Below, one piece after another: positions 23,659 to 32,872 of a DNA stretch of 48,554 bases. The stretch's first letter is position 1. Each line of letters begins with the position of its first letter. Below the pieces are notes generated by a model. The model made no database searches. It was not told the origin of the DNA and saw only the letters and a list, made by a program, of their open reading frames with translations. Origin of the DNA: CAVZKK01 sp964573475 (GTDB lineage Archaea; Thermoproteota; Bathyarchaeia; Bathyarchaeales; Bathycorpusculaceae); assembly GCA_964573475.1 (NCBI GenBank), contig CAZNJT010000001.1, forward strand, positions 1 to 48,554, read 5' to 3'. The position numbers were made by a program, and so were the translations under genes.

Positions 23659-26600
23659 GTGGAAAAAGCGGCTTCAAACCAAAAAGTTGCGGTATCGCTT
23701 AACTTAGAGAAGGGAACAGATATGCTGCGAAAATCGGGGATTGCGGTAGTTGGCGATGTCCCTTGGGGAACGCATTTTTGTCAATTTTACGAAACTAAGG
23801 AAGATCTGATTGATGTTTTGATACCTTATTTTAAGGCAGGATTGGAAAACAATGAATTTTGCATGTGGGTTACTTCAGAACCTCTTACCGAAGAGGAAGC
23901 CAAAAAAGCCATGAGAAAAGTTGTGCCCAATTTTGATCGATATTTAAAGAGAGGACAAATGGAAATCGTTCCACACTCTGACTGGTATCTCAAGGATGGG
24001 GCTTTCAACCTACAAAGAGTTCTTGGCGCCTGGATTGATAAACTCGATCAAGCCCTAGCTGAAAGATATGATGGAATAAGAGTAACAGGTAATACGGCTT
24101 GGCTTGAAAGACAAGATTGGAAAAGTTTCACCTGTTATGAAGAAGGGGTAAACAGTGTCATCGGCAAACATCGGATGATAGCCATCTGCACCTATTCGCT
24201 TGATAAATGCGGAGCATCCGAAGTCATAGATGTAGTCCGCAACCATCAATTCGCTCTTATTAAGAGGATGGGTGAGTGGGAACTTATCGAAAGCTCCGAG
24301 CTTAAGCGGGCGAAGGAGGAGCTGAAAAAGTCTGAGATGATGTTAAAGAAAACGTTTGCCGCCTCTCCAGACGCTATTGCGGTTTCTGACTTGAATGGGA
24401 ACATAGTTGAATGCAATGAACAAACATTGAACATGCATGGGTATTCATCGAAAGAGGAATTGATTGGCAAAAGTGCTTTGGAATTGATTGCAAAAAAAGA
24501 CCATAAAAGTGCGATGGAAAACCTGATGAAGACTCTGGAGCAAGGTTCAGTAAGAAACATAGAATACGCTTTTTTAACTAAAGACGGGCGTGAATTCCCT
24601 GCGGAACTTTCTGCAAGTCTTATTAAAGACTTTTCTGGGAAACCCACAGGTTTTGTAGCTATAACAAAAGACGTCACCGAACGCAAGAAGGCAGAGGATG
24701 CGCTAAGAAAAAGCGAGATCAAGCACAGAACCCTACTTGAAAATCTCCCGCAAAAAATTTTCTTTAAAGATAAGAATTCGGTTTATATATCTTGCAATGA
24801 GAACTATGCAGGGGATTTAAAGATCAAATCCTATGAGATTGCAGGTAGGACGGATTATGATTTTTATCCAAAGGAATTGGCTGAAAAATACGGAGTAGAC
24901 GATCAAAGGATTATGAAGTCCGGGAAAACTGAGGATATAGAGGAGGAGTATATCCAAGACGGACACAAAATATTTGTTCATACGGTCAAAACACCTGTCA
25001 AAGACGAAAATGGCAATGTTGTTGGCATACTCGGCATTTTCTGGGACATTTCAGAACGCAAGAAAGCAGAAGAGGCGCTTTGTGCATCTGAACAAAGATT
25101 TCGTTGTCTAGTGGAGGACGCTGCGGTAGGCGTAGGTATTATCGATCTGAAGAGTCGATTTACGTATGTGAATAAGACATTGGCTGATTCGTTGGGTTAT
25201 TCTGTCCAAGAATTTGTAGGTCGTCCATTCAAAGACTTTCTTCACCCAGGTGACAGGGGCAAAGTAGTGCGCTTATTTCTCAAGAGCATTCTATTACGAA
25301 GGCAATCGCAAGATATCGAGTTCCGAGTGATTCGCAAAGACGGTCTTGTTCTTCACTGGATTTCAAAGCCCACAAAGTTAATAATTAATGATAAAACAGT
25401 TGGTTTCGAAGCAATCATTACAGACATAACCGAGCGAAAGAAGAATGAAGAAAGAGTTAGAGAGTCGGAAGAGAAATATAGAAATCTTTTCGAGAACGCA
25501 AGAGATGTCATATTCACGGGAGATCTAAAGGGAAATATCACCGACATAAACAGATTTGTTGAAGAATATGACTTCAAAAGAGACGAAGTCGTTGGAAAGA
25601 ATATGCCCAAGTTTGTTTCCAAGAAATACTGGCCGAGACTACTTAAGCATCTTGCAAAGATATCTCAAGGAAACCTTGTGGAAGGCGAAATCGAAATAAT
25701 CACTCCGAAAGGGAAAATAATCGCAGAGTACAGAAGCAACCCAATAAGACGAGGAAAGAAAGTTGTTGGCTTTCAAACGATTCTAAGAAATATTACAGAA
25801 AGAAAGAAGATGGAGGAAAAGCTAAGGCAGTATTCTGAACAGTTAGAAGGGCTTGTTCAAAAAAGAACCGAAGCGTTGTTAGAATCGGAGAAGAGATACT
25901 CTGTTCTAGTAGAGGAAGCAGGCGACGGAGTCATAATACTTCAAGATGGAAAAGTAGTTTTCGCAAACAAGAAAGCCACAGAAGTAATCGGTTATTCAAG
26001 AGACGAGCTGAAGGGGCTTCCTCTTGAAAAGCTAGTTGATGAAAAATATCTCCCATTTGCAAAGAAAATGTATGAGCGGAATCTGCGGGGAGACGTTCCA
26101 ATAACATTTGAGGTTGAATGGAGAGCCAAAAATGGCGAACGCATTCCAATCGAAGTTAGTGGCGCACGCATATATTACGAAGGTCGTCCTGCAGTTCTCC
26201 GTGTTGCACGAGATATAAGAGATAGAAAACGGATGGAAGAGCAGCATTTAAGGTTTGAAAAACTGGCAACCATAGGCGAACTGGCAACAATGGTCGCCCA
26301 CGACCTACGAAACCCTCTAACCTCAATAAGAAACGCAGGCTATTACATTAAGAATACATGTCCTTATCGCATGAATACAGAGTGCAAAACTACCCTTGAA
26401 ATGCTTAATATAATCGAGCAAGAAACCATTTTCGCCAACAACATAATCAACGACCTGCTAGACTTCGCAGCAAAAAGACCCCTGCAGAAAAAGAGGCAAA
26501 ACATAAACGAGATAATAGAAGACTCTTTAACAAAAGGAAACACACCTAGAAACATAGAAGTCGAAAGAAACTTCAAAAAAGCAATTATAGGCGTAGACGA

Positions 26601-26931
26601 AAAACAATTGGAAAGAGTATTCTTGAACCTAATAAAAAATGCAGTACAAGCCATGCCAGACGGCGGAAAACTAGCGGTCACAACAAAAGAAACAAAAGAT
26701 AACGTGGAAATAATATTTGCAGACACAGGTGTAGGCATATCAGAAGAAAACATGAGCAAACTTTTCACACCACTTTTCACGACAAAAGCCAAAGGCATAG
26801 GCATGGGACTCGCCATATGCAAAAACATCGTGGAACAACACAATGGCACAATCGAAGTTAAAAGCATGGTTAGTCAAGGCACAACTTTCACGATAAAACT
26901 GCCAAAGAAGGAGGAGGCAAACAACCAATGA
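23659..26931 (+). CDS. Soluble hybrid-sensor histidine kinase: MEDS, five PAS, HisKA, HATPase
   Basis: A 1090-residue cytoplasmic kinase with no membrane helix. Order: MEDS domain (about 25-210, GDVPWGTHFCQFYETKEDL, methanogen/methylotroph DcmR sensory type); five PAS/PAC modules (about 228-350, 352-478, 480-605, 606-730, 746-865), four of which end in the linker I(T/S)ERKK and the fifth in a DRKR variant; HisKA with phospho-acceptor His881 in MVAHDLRNPLTS; HATPase with N box NLIKNAVQAMPDG, G1 DTGVGI and G2 GIGMGLAIC. A coiled linker precedes the last PAS. It starts with GTG at 23659 behind GAGGTGA. The gene overlaps the receiver-TrmB gene by ATGA. Ligands are unknown; MEDS suggests one-carbon or hydrocarbon derivatives, PAS domains redox or small molecules. 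Confidence 0.93.
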   Translation: MEKAASNQKVAVSLNLEKGTDMLRKSGIAVVGDVPWGTHFCQFYETKEDLIDVLIPYFKAGLENNEFCMWVTSEPLTEEEAKKAMRKVVPNFDRYLKRGQMEIVPHSDWYLKDGAFNLQRVLGAWIDKLDQALAERYDGIRVTGNTAWLERQDWKSFTCYEEGVNSVIGKHRMIAICTYSLDKCGASEVIDVVRNHQFALIKRMGEWELIESSELKRAKEELKKSEMMLKKTFAASPDAIAVSDLNGNIVECNEQTLNMHGYSSKEELIGKSALELIAKKDHKSAMENLMKTLEQGSVRNIEYAFLTKDGREFPAELSASLIKDFSGKPTGFVAITKDVTERKKAEDALRKSEIKHRTLLENLPQKIFFKDKNSVYISCNENYAGDLKIKSYEIAGRTDYDFYPKELAEKYGVDDQRIMKSGKTEDIEEEYIQDGHKIFVHTVKTPVKDENGNVVGILGIFWDISERKKAEEALCASEQRFRCLVEDAAVGVGIIDLKSRFTYVNKTLADSLGYSVQEFVGRPFKDFLHPGDRGKVVRLFLKSILLRRQSQDIEFRVIRKDGLVLHWISKPTKLIINDKTVGFEAIITDITERKKNEERVRESEEKYRNLFENARDVIFTGDLKGNITDINRFVEEYDFKRDEVVGKNMPKFVSKKYWPRLLKHLAKISQGNLVEGEIEIITPKGKIIAEYRSNPIRRGKKVVGFQTILRNITERKKMEEKLRQYSEQLEGLVQKRTEALLESEKRYSVLVEEAGDGVIILQDGKVVFANKKATEVIGYSRDELKGLPLEKLVDEKYLPFAKKMYERNLRGDVPITFEVEWRAKNGERIPIEVSGARIYYEGRPAVLRVARDIRDRKRMEEQHLRFEKLATIGELATMVAHDLRNPLTSIRNAGYYIKNTCPYRMNTECKTTLEMLNIIEQETIFANNIINDLLDFAAKRPLQKKRQNINEIIEDSLTKGNTPRNIEVERNFKKAIIGVDEKQLERVFLNLIKNAVQAMPDGGKLAVTTKETKDNVEIIFADTGVGISEENMSKLFTPLFTTKAKGIGMGLAICKNIVEQHNGTIEVKSMVSQGTTFTIKLPKKEEANNQ

Positions 26932-28220
26932 CACATCAAACAGTGCCACACATACTAATAGTGGACGATGATGAATGCATATGCAAAACCCTTTCAGCCA
27001 TACTCCAATCAGAAGGATACCAAACAGCATGTGCAACTACAGCAAAAGAAGCCATAGAAAAATCAAAAACCCAGTTCTTTAATCTCGCGTTACTTGACAT
27101 CAAATTACCAGACATGGAAGGCACTCAGCTATTATCACAACTACAGGAGATTACTCCAGAAACAATAAAAATCATGATTACCGGTTACCCGTCACTAAAA
27201 AATGCTGTTGAAGCCCTCAACTTCGGCGCAGACTCCTACATAATGAAACCAATAGACCCAGCAGAACTGATTAAAACAATAAAAAGCAAACTTGAAGTGC
27301 AAAAACAAGCAGAAAAAATCACAAAAGAAAAACTAGCAGCATGGATTCAATCACAGGCGCGCAAGGCACAAACATCCAACTTCCAAGAATTCCTAGAAGA
27401 AACTGCAAGCGAACTCGCACACTTCGGCTTAACAAAAACCCAAGCCAAAATATACATCACACTACTAGCCTTAGGCGTCGCCTCCGCATCTGAAATAGCT
27501 GCCCTATCAAAAATCCGAAGAGAAGAAGTCTACCGGATAATACCCGAAATGGAAAAACACGGAATAATAACGAGAAAGTTAAAGGCACCGAGAAAATTTT
27601 CGGCAATCCAACCAGAAACAGCCTTCCAGCTTCTAACCAAAACCAAGCTGAAAACCATGACAGAAGAAATCGACAAACTCAGACAAAAACAGGCTGAATT
27701 AATCTCCAGACTAAAAACGATAGAGTTGCCGATACAGCGAAACAAGTGTTCCATAGACGTTATTTCCAAACAGCACAACCTATTCCTGAAACTCGTAGAT
27801 ACCACACAAAACGCTAAACGCCAAATTGACGCAATAGTCTCACTTGAAAATCTGGAATATGCATACCTAAACTACCCGAAAAACCTTAAAGAAAGACTTG
27901 CAAAAACAATCAAAATTCGAGTAATAACTGAAAGCCATGAACCAGACGCTTTTACTAAAGAAATCATAAGATATTCAGAAGCAAATAACAACCGAATTGA
28001 ACTGAGACAAGCAGAAAAAGTACCGTTCAACCTTACGATAGTTGATGACAACGAAGCAATATGGGGAGGACTCCAACCTAAGAATGAAAACACACAAGAT
28101 TTATGGACGAACGACCCAACACAAATCACTATCCTTAAAACATCCTTCGAAAGCTTGTGGCAAAAATCCTCAAGCATAAGAACGACTAAAAAGAGACAAA
28201 AAGTAGGCTCCCAAAAGTGA
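26928..28220 (+). CDS. Response regulator fused to a TrmB-type transcription factor
   Basis: Residues 1-125 form a receiver: acidic triad VDDD, phospho-acceptor Asp57 in LALLDIKLPDMEGT, switch Thr in MITGYPSLKNA, and Lys in YIMKPIDPAE. After a linker, a TrmB-like winged helix lies at about 155-225 (FGLTKTQAKIYITLLALG, then SEIAALSKIRREEVYRIIPE), followed by a coiled coil and a C-terminal domain (about 275-410) like the TrmB sugar-sensing/regulatory region (DAIVSLENLEYA, TIKIRVITE, VPFNLTIVDDNEAIWGG). It would bind DNA directly under kinase control. Translation is coupled by ATGA to the MEDS-PAS kinase, its evident partner. Receiver-HTH fusions are uncommon in archaea, which usually pair receivers with PAS, GAF or HalX domains. 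Confidence 0.88.
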   Translation: MTHQTVPHILIVDDDECICKTLSAILQSEGYQTACATTAKEAIEKSKTQFFNLALLDIKLPDMEGTQLLSQLQEITPETIKIMITGYPSLKNAVEALNFGADSYIMKPIDPAELIKTIKSKLEVQKQAEKITKEKLAAWIQSQARKAQTSNFQEFLEETASELAHFGLTKTQAKIYITLLALGVASASEIAALSKIRREEVYRIIPEMEKHGIITRKLKAPRKFSAIQPETAFQLLTKTKLKTMTEEIDKLRQKQAELISRLKTIELPIQRNKCSIDVISKQHNLFLKLVDTTQNAKRQIDAIVSLENLEYAYLNYPKNLKERLAKTIKIRVITESHEPDAFTKEIIRYSEANNNRIELRQAEKVPFNLTIVDDNEAIWGGLQPKNENTQDLWTNDPTQITILKTSFESLWQKSSSIRTTKKRQKVGSQK

Positions 28221-28279
28221 CGTATATTATCGGTTTTTCACAAAAATAAGCCAAGCAGTTAACTTTCTAGCGCATCAGA

Positions 28280-28312
28280 GGTGAACACTTCTTCACCAAA
28301 TCAATAAATAAA
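28280..28312 (+). promoter_or_regulatory. Inverted repeat next to a TATA-like box upstream of the HTH-MEDS gene
   Basis: GGTGAA (28280-28285) and TTCACC (28292-28297) form a perfect 6-bp inverted repeat with a 6-bp spacer. Directly downstream lies AATAAATAAAA (from 28302), a TATA-like run about 32-42 bp before the TTG at 28344. The dyad occupies the BRE position, suited to a repressor or activator site, possibly autoregulatory. Confidence 0.35.
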
Positions 28313-28343
28313 AAGAGGCTCTCCAGTTACCAAGGCGAACGTT

Positions 28344-29168
28344 TTGGAGGTTTGGAATAACAAGATTCATAAGGCGTTGGGCCATCCTCTCAGAAGACGC
28401 ATTATAGAATGCTTGCGAGACAAAAATCTGTCTTTCTCAGAACTAATGAAATGCGCTGAAGTAAGCAATCACGGCATAATTGGTTTCCATTTGAGAAGCT
28501 TGGGAGGTTTAGTCGCACTTGAACCTTCAACAGCGAAATATCATTTGACTGACAGAGGGAAGCTGGCGGGTGAGCTAATTCAGAATATTCGGTTCATAAC
28601 TTCAAAAGCCGAACGGGACACCAAATTAACCACATATATCCGGGGCCTAAGACTTAGGGACCACGCTGTTCTCTTACACCATACAGAGGATTTCAAACAC
28701 AGAATATTGTTTCCGTTCCTAGAAGTGGGGCCATCAAAGGACGAAGCGGTTGCCTATCTTGTATCGGAAAATAAGCTGGATTCGGAAAAGCGAGAGATCC
28801 AGAGATACGGCATAGACCTTGACCGTAAGGACGCGTTTTCAATAATGTCCGCTGACGAATGGTACCTGGAAAAGGGTAAAGCGCAAGCCGAAACAATCAT
28901 AGCTAATTGGCTGGCGTTTGTTGAAGAGAAGCAAAAGGCTGGATTCAAAAGAGTACGCGCTGCCGCGGAAATGGAGGTTTTCTTAAACTATGCAAAGACT
29001 AAGGAGTTATTTAGATATGAACAGTCCTTAGGCAGAGAACTTGCGCTAAACTTATGTGGATTGTGCCTCTACAACATAAATAGACTTGACGAAAAACAAT
29101 TCATTCAAGTTATCAACTGTCACGGACACATGATTTCGAAAGACGTCTTTGGAAAAACGACGATATGA
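28344..29168 (+). CDS. Winged-helix regulator with C-terminal MEDS domain (DcmR-like layout)
   Basis: Residues 1-75 are an ArsR-like winged helix (IHKALGHPLRRRIIECLRDK, then SFSELMKCAEVS and HLTDRGKLAGE). Residues about 100-265 match the MEDS pattern seen in DcmR: RLRDHAVLLHHTEDF, VAYLVSENK, ADEWYLEKGKAQAETII, a basic stretch GFKRVRAAAEM, and LALNLCGLCLYNINRLDEKQ near the end. DcmR, the dichloromethane regulator of methylotrophs, has the same order of a DNA-binding domain and MEDS. It therefore looks like a one-component sensor-regulator. It lies 124 bp after the MEDS-kinase operon, so two MEDS proteins sit in one locus. The start is TTG at 28344; the ligand is unknown. Confidence 0.78.
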   Translation: MEVWNNKIHKALGHPLRRRIIECLRDKNLSFSELMKCAEVSNHGIIGFHLRSLGGLVALEPSTAKYHLTDRGKLAGELIQNIRFITSKAERDTKLTTYIRGLRLRDHAVLLHHTEDFKHRILFPFLEVGPSKDEAVAYLVSENKLDSEKREIQRYGIDLDRKDAFSIMSADEWYLEKGKAQAETIIANWLAFVEEKQKAGFKRVRAAAEMEVFLNYAKTKELFRYEQSLGRELALNLCGLCLYNINRLDEKQFIQVINCHGHMISKDVFGKTTI

Positions 29169-29187
29169 CCCTTTTGCTTACCGTTGA

Positions 29188-29199
29188 CCATCATGATGG
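29188..29199. promoter_or_regulatory. 12-bp perfect palindrome after the HTH-MEDS gene
   Basis: CCATCATGATGG is a perfect palindrome 20 bp after the stop codon, flanked by TTG and CAA that extend the pairing. It could be a hairpin in the 3' end of the transcript or a protein site. The rest of the 264-bp space to the next gene shows only a TATA-like ATTATATAG at about 29388-29396 and AAGGAG before the next start. Confidence 0.3.
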
Positions 29200-29432
29200 A
29201 CCAAAAGACAATGCATGAACATCAGCAAAGCAAATTAGCGCGGTTTCGCTGCTACTCGTAGGATGTTTTAGACGTTTCAACCAAAATTCAGGAAGAATAA
29301 CTGTTCTCATTAGAAGCCGAAATTCGAAATCCCCGAAACACTTACAAATTCTGGAGTGATAGGAATTAAAATTAGACAGACCAAGAAATTATATAGAAGC
29401 CCCAGTTCAGCGGATAAGGAGCGAAAAAGCTG

Positions 29433-30500
29433 ATGAAGAAAACTTTGATGTTGAAGGTCGATTCCCAAAACCCGGAACCCTATAAGATTCGGATGGCAGC
29501 GGACTTTATCAAGAAAGGCGACTTAGTGGCTTTTCCAACAGAAACCGTCTATGGTTTAGGCGCAGATGCGTTGAATCCAAAAGCGGTTTTGGCTCTTTTT
29601 GAGGCGAAAAAGAGGCCGCTTGATAATCCGCCAATAGTGCATGTTGGAAATCCAAAAGATGTATACAATTTAGTCAAAGAGGTTCCACCTAAAGCAGAGA
29701 GACTTATGGAGACTTTTTGGCCTGGACCTTTAACTTTAATTTTTCAGCGTTCAGAAATTGTGCCAGATGTGACCGTTGCTGGTTTAGACACCATAGCGAT
29801 TAGGATGCCTAGACATAATGTTGCCTTGGCTTTGATTAGAGAAAGCGGCTGTCCCATCGCTGCTCCAAGCGCAAATCTCGCTGGAAAACCAAGTCCAACA
29901 TTGGCTAAGCATGTTTTAGACGATCTTAACGGAAGGATAGACGCCATTTTAGATGCTGGACCAACCCACATAGGAGTGGAATCCACTGTTTTAGACATGA
30001 CTGTTGATCCGCCGCAAGTTCTGCGTCCAGGGGGAACACCATACGAAGTTTTAAAGAAAGTTCTCGGCAATGTGGAGCTTAATCCTGTTGCAATTGCCGA
30101 AAAAGCCTTGCCAATTGAGAAGGCACGTTCTCCCGGGGTAAAGCATAAGCATTATGCTCCAAATGCGGATGTGATTGTTGTTGAGGGAGAAGTCTCGGCA
30201 ATTACGAGAAAAGTGAAAGTGTTGACGGAATTTTACATGCAGAAAGGCTATATCGTCGGCGTTCTTGCAACCGACGAAACTGTAGAGCACTACAAGGCTG
30301 GTGTTGTGAAGTCTCTTGGAAGCAGGAGCGATTTTACGGTCATTGCAAAAAATCTCTTTAGGCTTTTGAGGGAATTCGATTTAGAAAGTGTTGACGTTAT
30401 TATTGCCGAGGGTATACCCGCCGAGGGACTCGGTTTAGCTGTTATGAATAGGCTTCGTAAAGCCTCTGGATACAATATTGTCAAGGCAAGCGGCCACTAG
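29433..30500 (+). CDS. sua5: Threonylcarbamoyl-AMP synthase, Sua5 type
   Basis: The product makes threonylcarbamoyl-AMP from threonine, bicarbonate and ATP for the universal tRNA modification t6A. The YrdC domain (about 10-200) shows PTETVYGLGADALNPKAV, KKRPLDNPPIVHV, FWPGPLTLI, IAIRMPRHN and APSANLAGKPSPT. After the linker SPGVKHKHYAPNADV comes the C-terminal Sua5 domain (about 240-350), so this is the long Sua5 form and not the short YrdC. Start ATG at 29433 follows AAGGAG. It stands alone. ThrRS, which competes for the same amino acid, is encoded about 25 kb away. Confidence 0.95.
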   Translation: MKKTLMLKVDSQNPEPYKIRMAADFIKKGDLVAFPTETVYGLGADALNPKAVLALFEAKKRPLDNPPIVHVGNPKDVYNLVKEVPPKAERLMETFWPGPLTLIFQRSEIVPDVTVAGLDTIAIRMPRHNVALALIRESGCPIAAPSANLAGKPSPTLAKHVLDDLNGRIDAILDAGPTHIGVESTVLDMTVDPPQVLRPGGTPYEVLKKVLGNVELNPVAIAEKALPIEKARSPGVKHKHYAPNADVIVVEGEVSAITRKVKVLTEFYMQKGYIVGVLATDETVEHYKAGVVKSLGSRSDFTVIAKNLFRLLREFDLESVDVIIAEGIPAEGLGLAVMNRLRKASGYNIVKASGH

Positions 30501-30708
30501 AAAATTACGGTGTATTTTCATATGTTTTATCCATTCCAATCCATCTGAAATGATATTTTTCGCGAAAAGATTTTAGCAATTGATTCTTCTGGTGCTTTAA
30601 GAGGCTCTAGCCCCCTTATATAGATTGAATTAAGGCTTGAAATTTGGCTAGATTTTAGGTGTGTTCAGCAATTTTGATAATGGAGAAACGCACGCTCTAT
30701 GTGATTGA

Positions 30709-31917
30709 TTATGCCCAAAGGCTTTTTGAACATTCGGTTAAGACATTGTTGTATATGGTCTTTGTCTGCTGAGCAATTTTGTTCCAATCATATTTCTCCT
30801 GAATTCTCTTGTATGCGTTGTTTCTTAACCAGTTCGCATAGCTATCATCAGTCAAAACCTTTGTTATTCCCCAAGCCAGCGATTCCGGATTATCTGCGTA
30901 AACTTTAACGCCAGTTACGTTATGTTCAACTATCTCCGATAAACCGCCTGTATCTGAAACTACAACTGGGCTTTTTGCAGCCATCGCCTCAATGGCAACA
31001 ATTCCAAATGGTTCGAAAAGGGATGGCACGACAGAAACGTCGGCGCATTTCTGCAATTTTTTTAGGGTTTCGTCATCCACGAATCCTGTGAACATTACTT
31101 TGTGGGCGAATCCCATGTTTTTTACGATGTTTGAAAGCTGTTCCTTCATGTAACCGTTGCCCACAATTATGAACTTCGCATTAACTTTCTCCAAGACCTT
31201 TGGGACGGCGTTAACAAGCACGTGAACTCCCTTCTCATGCACCAATCTTCCTACAAAAAGAACAATTTTCTCTTCTGGCAAAGCAAACTTGCTTCTAAAA
31301 CGGCTTAAATCATCATTCCCAATTTTTGCGTATGCTTCAGCATCTACGCCGTTCGGAACCATGACTAGTTTATCTTTGGGAAGCCCAAAAGCCCATCGGA
31401 CATGTGAAACCATGTAATCGCTACAGCATATCACCCTCCACGCCTCGTATGTAAGCCATGCCTCTGTTTCATGAATCATCCTCTCATAATCAAAATGAAT
31501 TCCATTCCTACGCCCGATTTCGGTGGAATGCATCGTAGCCAAAAGAGGCTTTCTAAAGACATGCTTTAGGCCGATTCCTGCATTGGCTACAAGCCAGTCA
31601 TGAGCATGAAAAACGTCAACCTTTCCATCTAAACTGTTAACGAGAGCAGCTGCCTCCTTCTGCATATTCACATTCATCAAGAAAACCCAGGTTGCAAAAT
31701 CTGGCGAAGGATTCTTGTAAGAATCTATCCTAAAAATTTCTACACCATCAACAACCTCATGTTGAGGTGCTCCAGGAAAATCGCATGTAACCACATAGAC
31801 CTTTATGCCGCTTCTCGCCAAACTTTTTGATAGGTAATAAACGTGGGGGGATATTCCGCCAATAATCCTTGGTGGAAACTCCCATGAAAGCATCATAACA
31901 GTCAATTCGCGAGTCAT
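30709..31917 (-). CDS. GT4-family glycosyltransferase, glycogen-synthase-like
   Basis: A full-length GT-B enzyme of 402 residues. The N-terminal domain begins MLSWEFPPRIIGGISPHVYY with the glycine-rich acceptor loop; the C-terminal domain begins near LFVGRLVHEKGVHVLV and carries the nucleotide-sugar E-X7-E motif in SLFEPFGIVAIEAMAAKSPV. Such enzymes in archaea extend alpha-1,4-glucan or transfer sugars to glycolipids. The neighbours (GH57 amylase-like enzyme and a half-GT) favour storage polysaccharide. The ATG at 31917 overlaps the stop of the half-GT as TAATG, which indicates translational coupling. It is the last gene of the operon; about 210 bp of AT-rich DNA follow before Sua5 on the other strand. 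Confidence 0.88.
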   Translation of the reverse strand: MTRELTVMMLSWEFPPRIIGGISPHVYYLSKSLARSGIKVYVVTCDFPGAPQHEVVDGVEIFRIDSYKNPSPDFATWVFLMNVNMQKEAAALVNSLDGKVDVFHAHDWLVANAGIGLKHVFRKPLLATMHSTEIGRRNGIHFDYERMIHETEAWLTYEAWRVICCSDYMVSHVRWAFGLPKDKLVMVPNGVDAEAYAKIGNDDLSRFRSKFALPEEKIVLFVGRLVHEKGVHVLVNAVPKVLEKVNAKFIIVGNGYMKEQLSNIVKNMGFAHKVMFTGFVDDETLKKLQKCADVSVVPSLFEPFGIVAIEAMAAKSPVVVSDTGGLSEIVEHNVTGVKVYADNPESLAWGITKVLTDDSYANWLRNNAYKRIQEKYDWNKIAQQTKTIYNNVLTECSKSLWA

Positions 31918-32543
31918 TAAGAAGTTTTGCCTCCCGCAACAGTTTGATAAGTTTCTAAAACGTTCTTTATCCAGTTGACAGATTTTGGCAGAATCACTTT
32001 TACCTTTTCTAGTGGAACCTTGTATAACCGATAAGCTTCATCCCGCATCCAATCAGATTTGACAATTAGCTTTTCCGCTTCATACATCCCCAGCCACTCG
32101 ATGCTTTTGATAGCCATGTTGAATGGTGAATTTGCACCATGGGCACGATGTTCTTCTAGGCTTTCCACCGAGTAAATAAACGGTAAGTTAAGTGCCTTTT
32201 TCAAAGTGACCGCAGCTGGTATGAAATGCCAATCATGCACATCCATTAGGTCAACCTGCTTGCCTGTGTTGTAATAGATGTTGGCTGCTGCCCTTTCAAT
32301 TTCCTGATTTAAAGTGAGAACCCATGTGAGAACGCCAATATGAGTGCGAACCGGATTCGTTACTCTATAAGTTTTAACACCATCCGACTCATCATATCCT
32401 CCTGTCAAAAAATCATGATAAGTAACCACATAAGCTTCCACTTTGTTTTTAACAAGTTGCACGGCAAGCTCTCTGACGTAGTCTGCGAGATGCCCAACTA
32501 TTCTTGGTGGGTACTCCCATGAGAGAATTATGGCATGCATCAT
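31917..32543 (-). CDS. Stand-alone N-terminal half of a GT-B glycosyltransferase
   Basis: A 208-residue paralogue of the N-terminal domain of the following GT4 enzyme: IILSWEYPPRIVGHLADYVR against MLSWEFPPRIIGGISPHVYY, DVHDWHFIPAAVTLKKALNL against the matching HAHDW segment, and KVPLEKVKVILPKSVN where the full enzyme has KDKLVMVPNGVD. It ends there, at the hinge between the two GT-B domains, with a clean stop and no remnant of a C-terminal domain before the next gene. One loop glycine is replaced by histidine. It may bind acceptor or partner with the full enzyme, as in two-subunit GT-B enzymes. It starts at ATG 32543, 6 bp after a winged-helix gene. Confidence 0.8.
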   Translation of the reverse strand: MMHAIILSWEYPPRIVGHLADYVRELAVQLVKNKVEAYVVTYHDFLTGGYDESDGVKTYRVTNPVRTHIGVLTWVLTLNQEIERAAANIYYNTGKQVDLMDVHDWHFIPAAVTLKKALNLPFIYSVESLEEHRAHGANSPFNMAIKSIEWLGMYEAEKLIVKSDWMRDEAYRLYKVPLEKVKVILPKSVNWIKNVLETYQTVAGGKTS

Positions 32544-32549
32544 CCTTCA

Positions 32550-32801
32550 CTACGTAAAGAGTGCACAGACCTTTATTATTCCGCGCCCAGTCAAGTAGTA
32601 CCGTTTTTTCCCCTCGTTGTCCATGAAGCTTTCCACAAAGCCTTCAATTTTATAATTGTCTAGAGTTTTCTCCACTTCGTTTATGTCGATTTGCAAAACT
32701 TGTGCGAGTTCTTCACTTCTTCTGGCTAGGTCCGAGGCTGTTGCACATAGGTTGTGCAATGTTTGCAAGATTTTTTCTGAAAGTGGCAGTTCTTCCCTCA
32801 A
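32550..32801 (-). CDS. Small winged-helix protein inside the polysaccharide operon
   Basis: About 83 residues: helical N-terminus (LSEKILQTLHNLCATASDLA), a helix-turn-helix (SEELAQVLQIDINEVEKTLD) and a wing FVESFMDNEGKKRYYLTGRG. It looks like a small DNA-binding regulator, though a protein-interaction winged helix is possible. I took the TTG at 32801 because AAGGTGA precedes it by five bases, the pattern seen at several other starts here; upstream in-frame codons (GTG 32810, TTG 32876) add unconserved sequence. It lies between the GH57 gene and the half-GT, all in one direction. Confidence 0.6.
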   Translation of the reverse strand: MREELPLSEKILQTLHNLCATASDLARRSEELAQVLQIDINEVEKTLDNYKIEGFVESFMDNEGKKRYYLTGRGIIKVCALFT

Positions 32802-32872
32802 TGTTTTCACCTTAATTAGCCTTAAACATAGTTTTAGTGAGGTTTTCTTATAAAAGCATGCATAAGCTCGTT

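Noticed and set aside
30501..30708. Structured RNA or small gene in the AT-rich space between sua5 and the GT4 operon end
   Set aside because: Only a short TTTTCGCGAAAA palindrome and AT-rich DNA are visible; the space is mostly between two gene 3' ends, so no promoter is required.
31917..32543. Half glycosyltransferase as a frameshifted full gene
   Set aside because: No C-terminal GT-B sequence follows in any frame before the next complete GT4 gene begins, so a frameshift cannot restore it.
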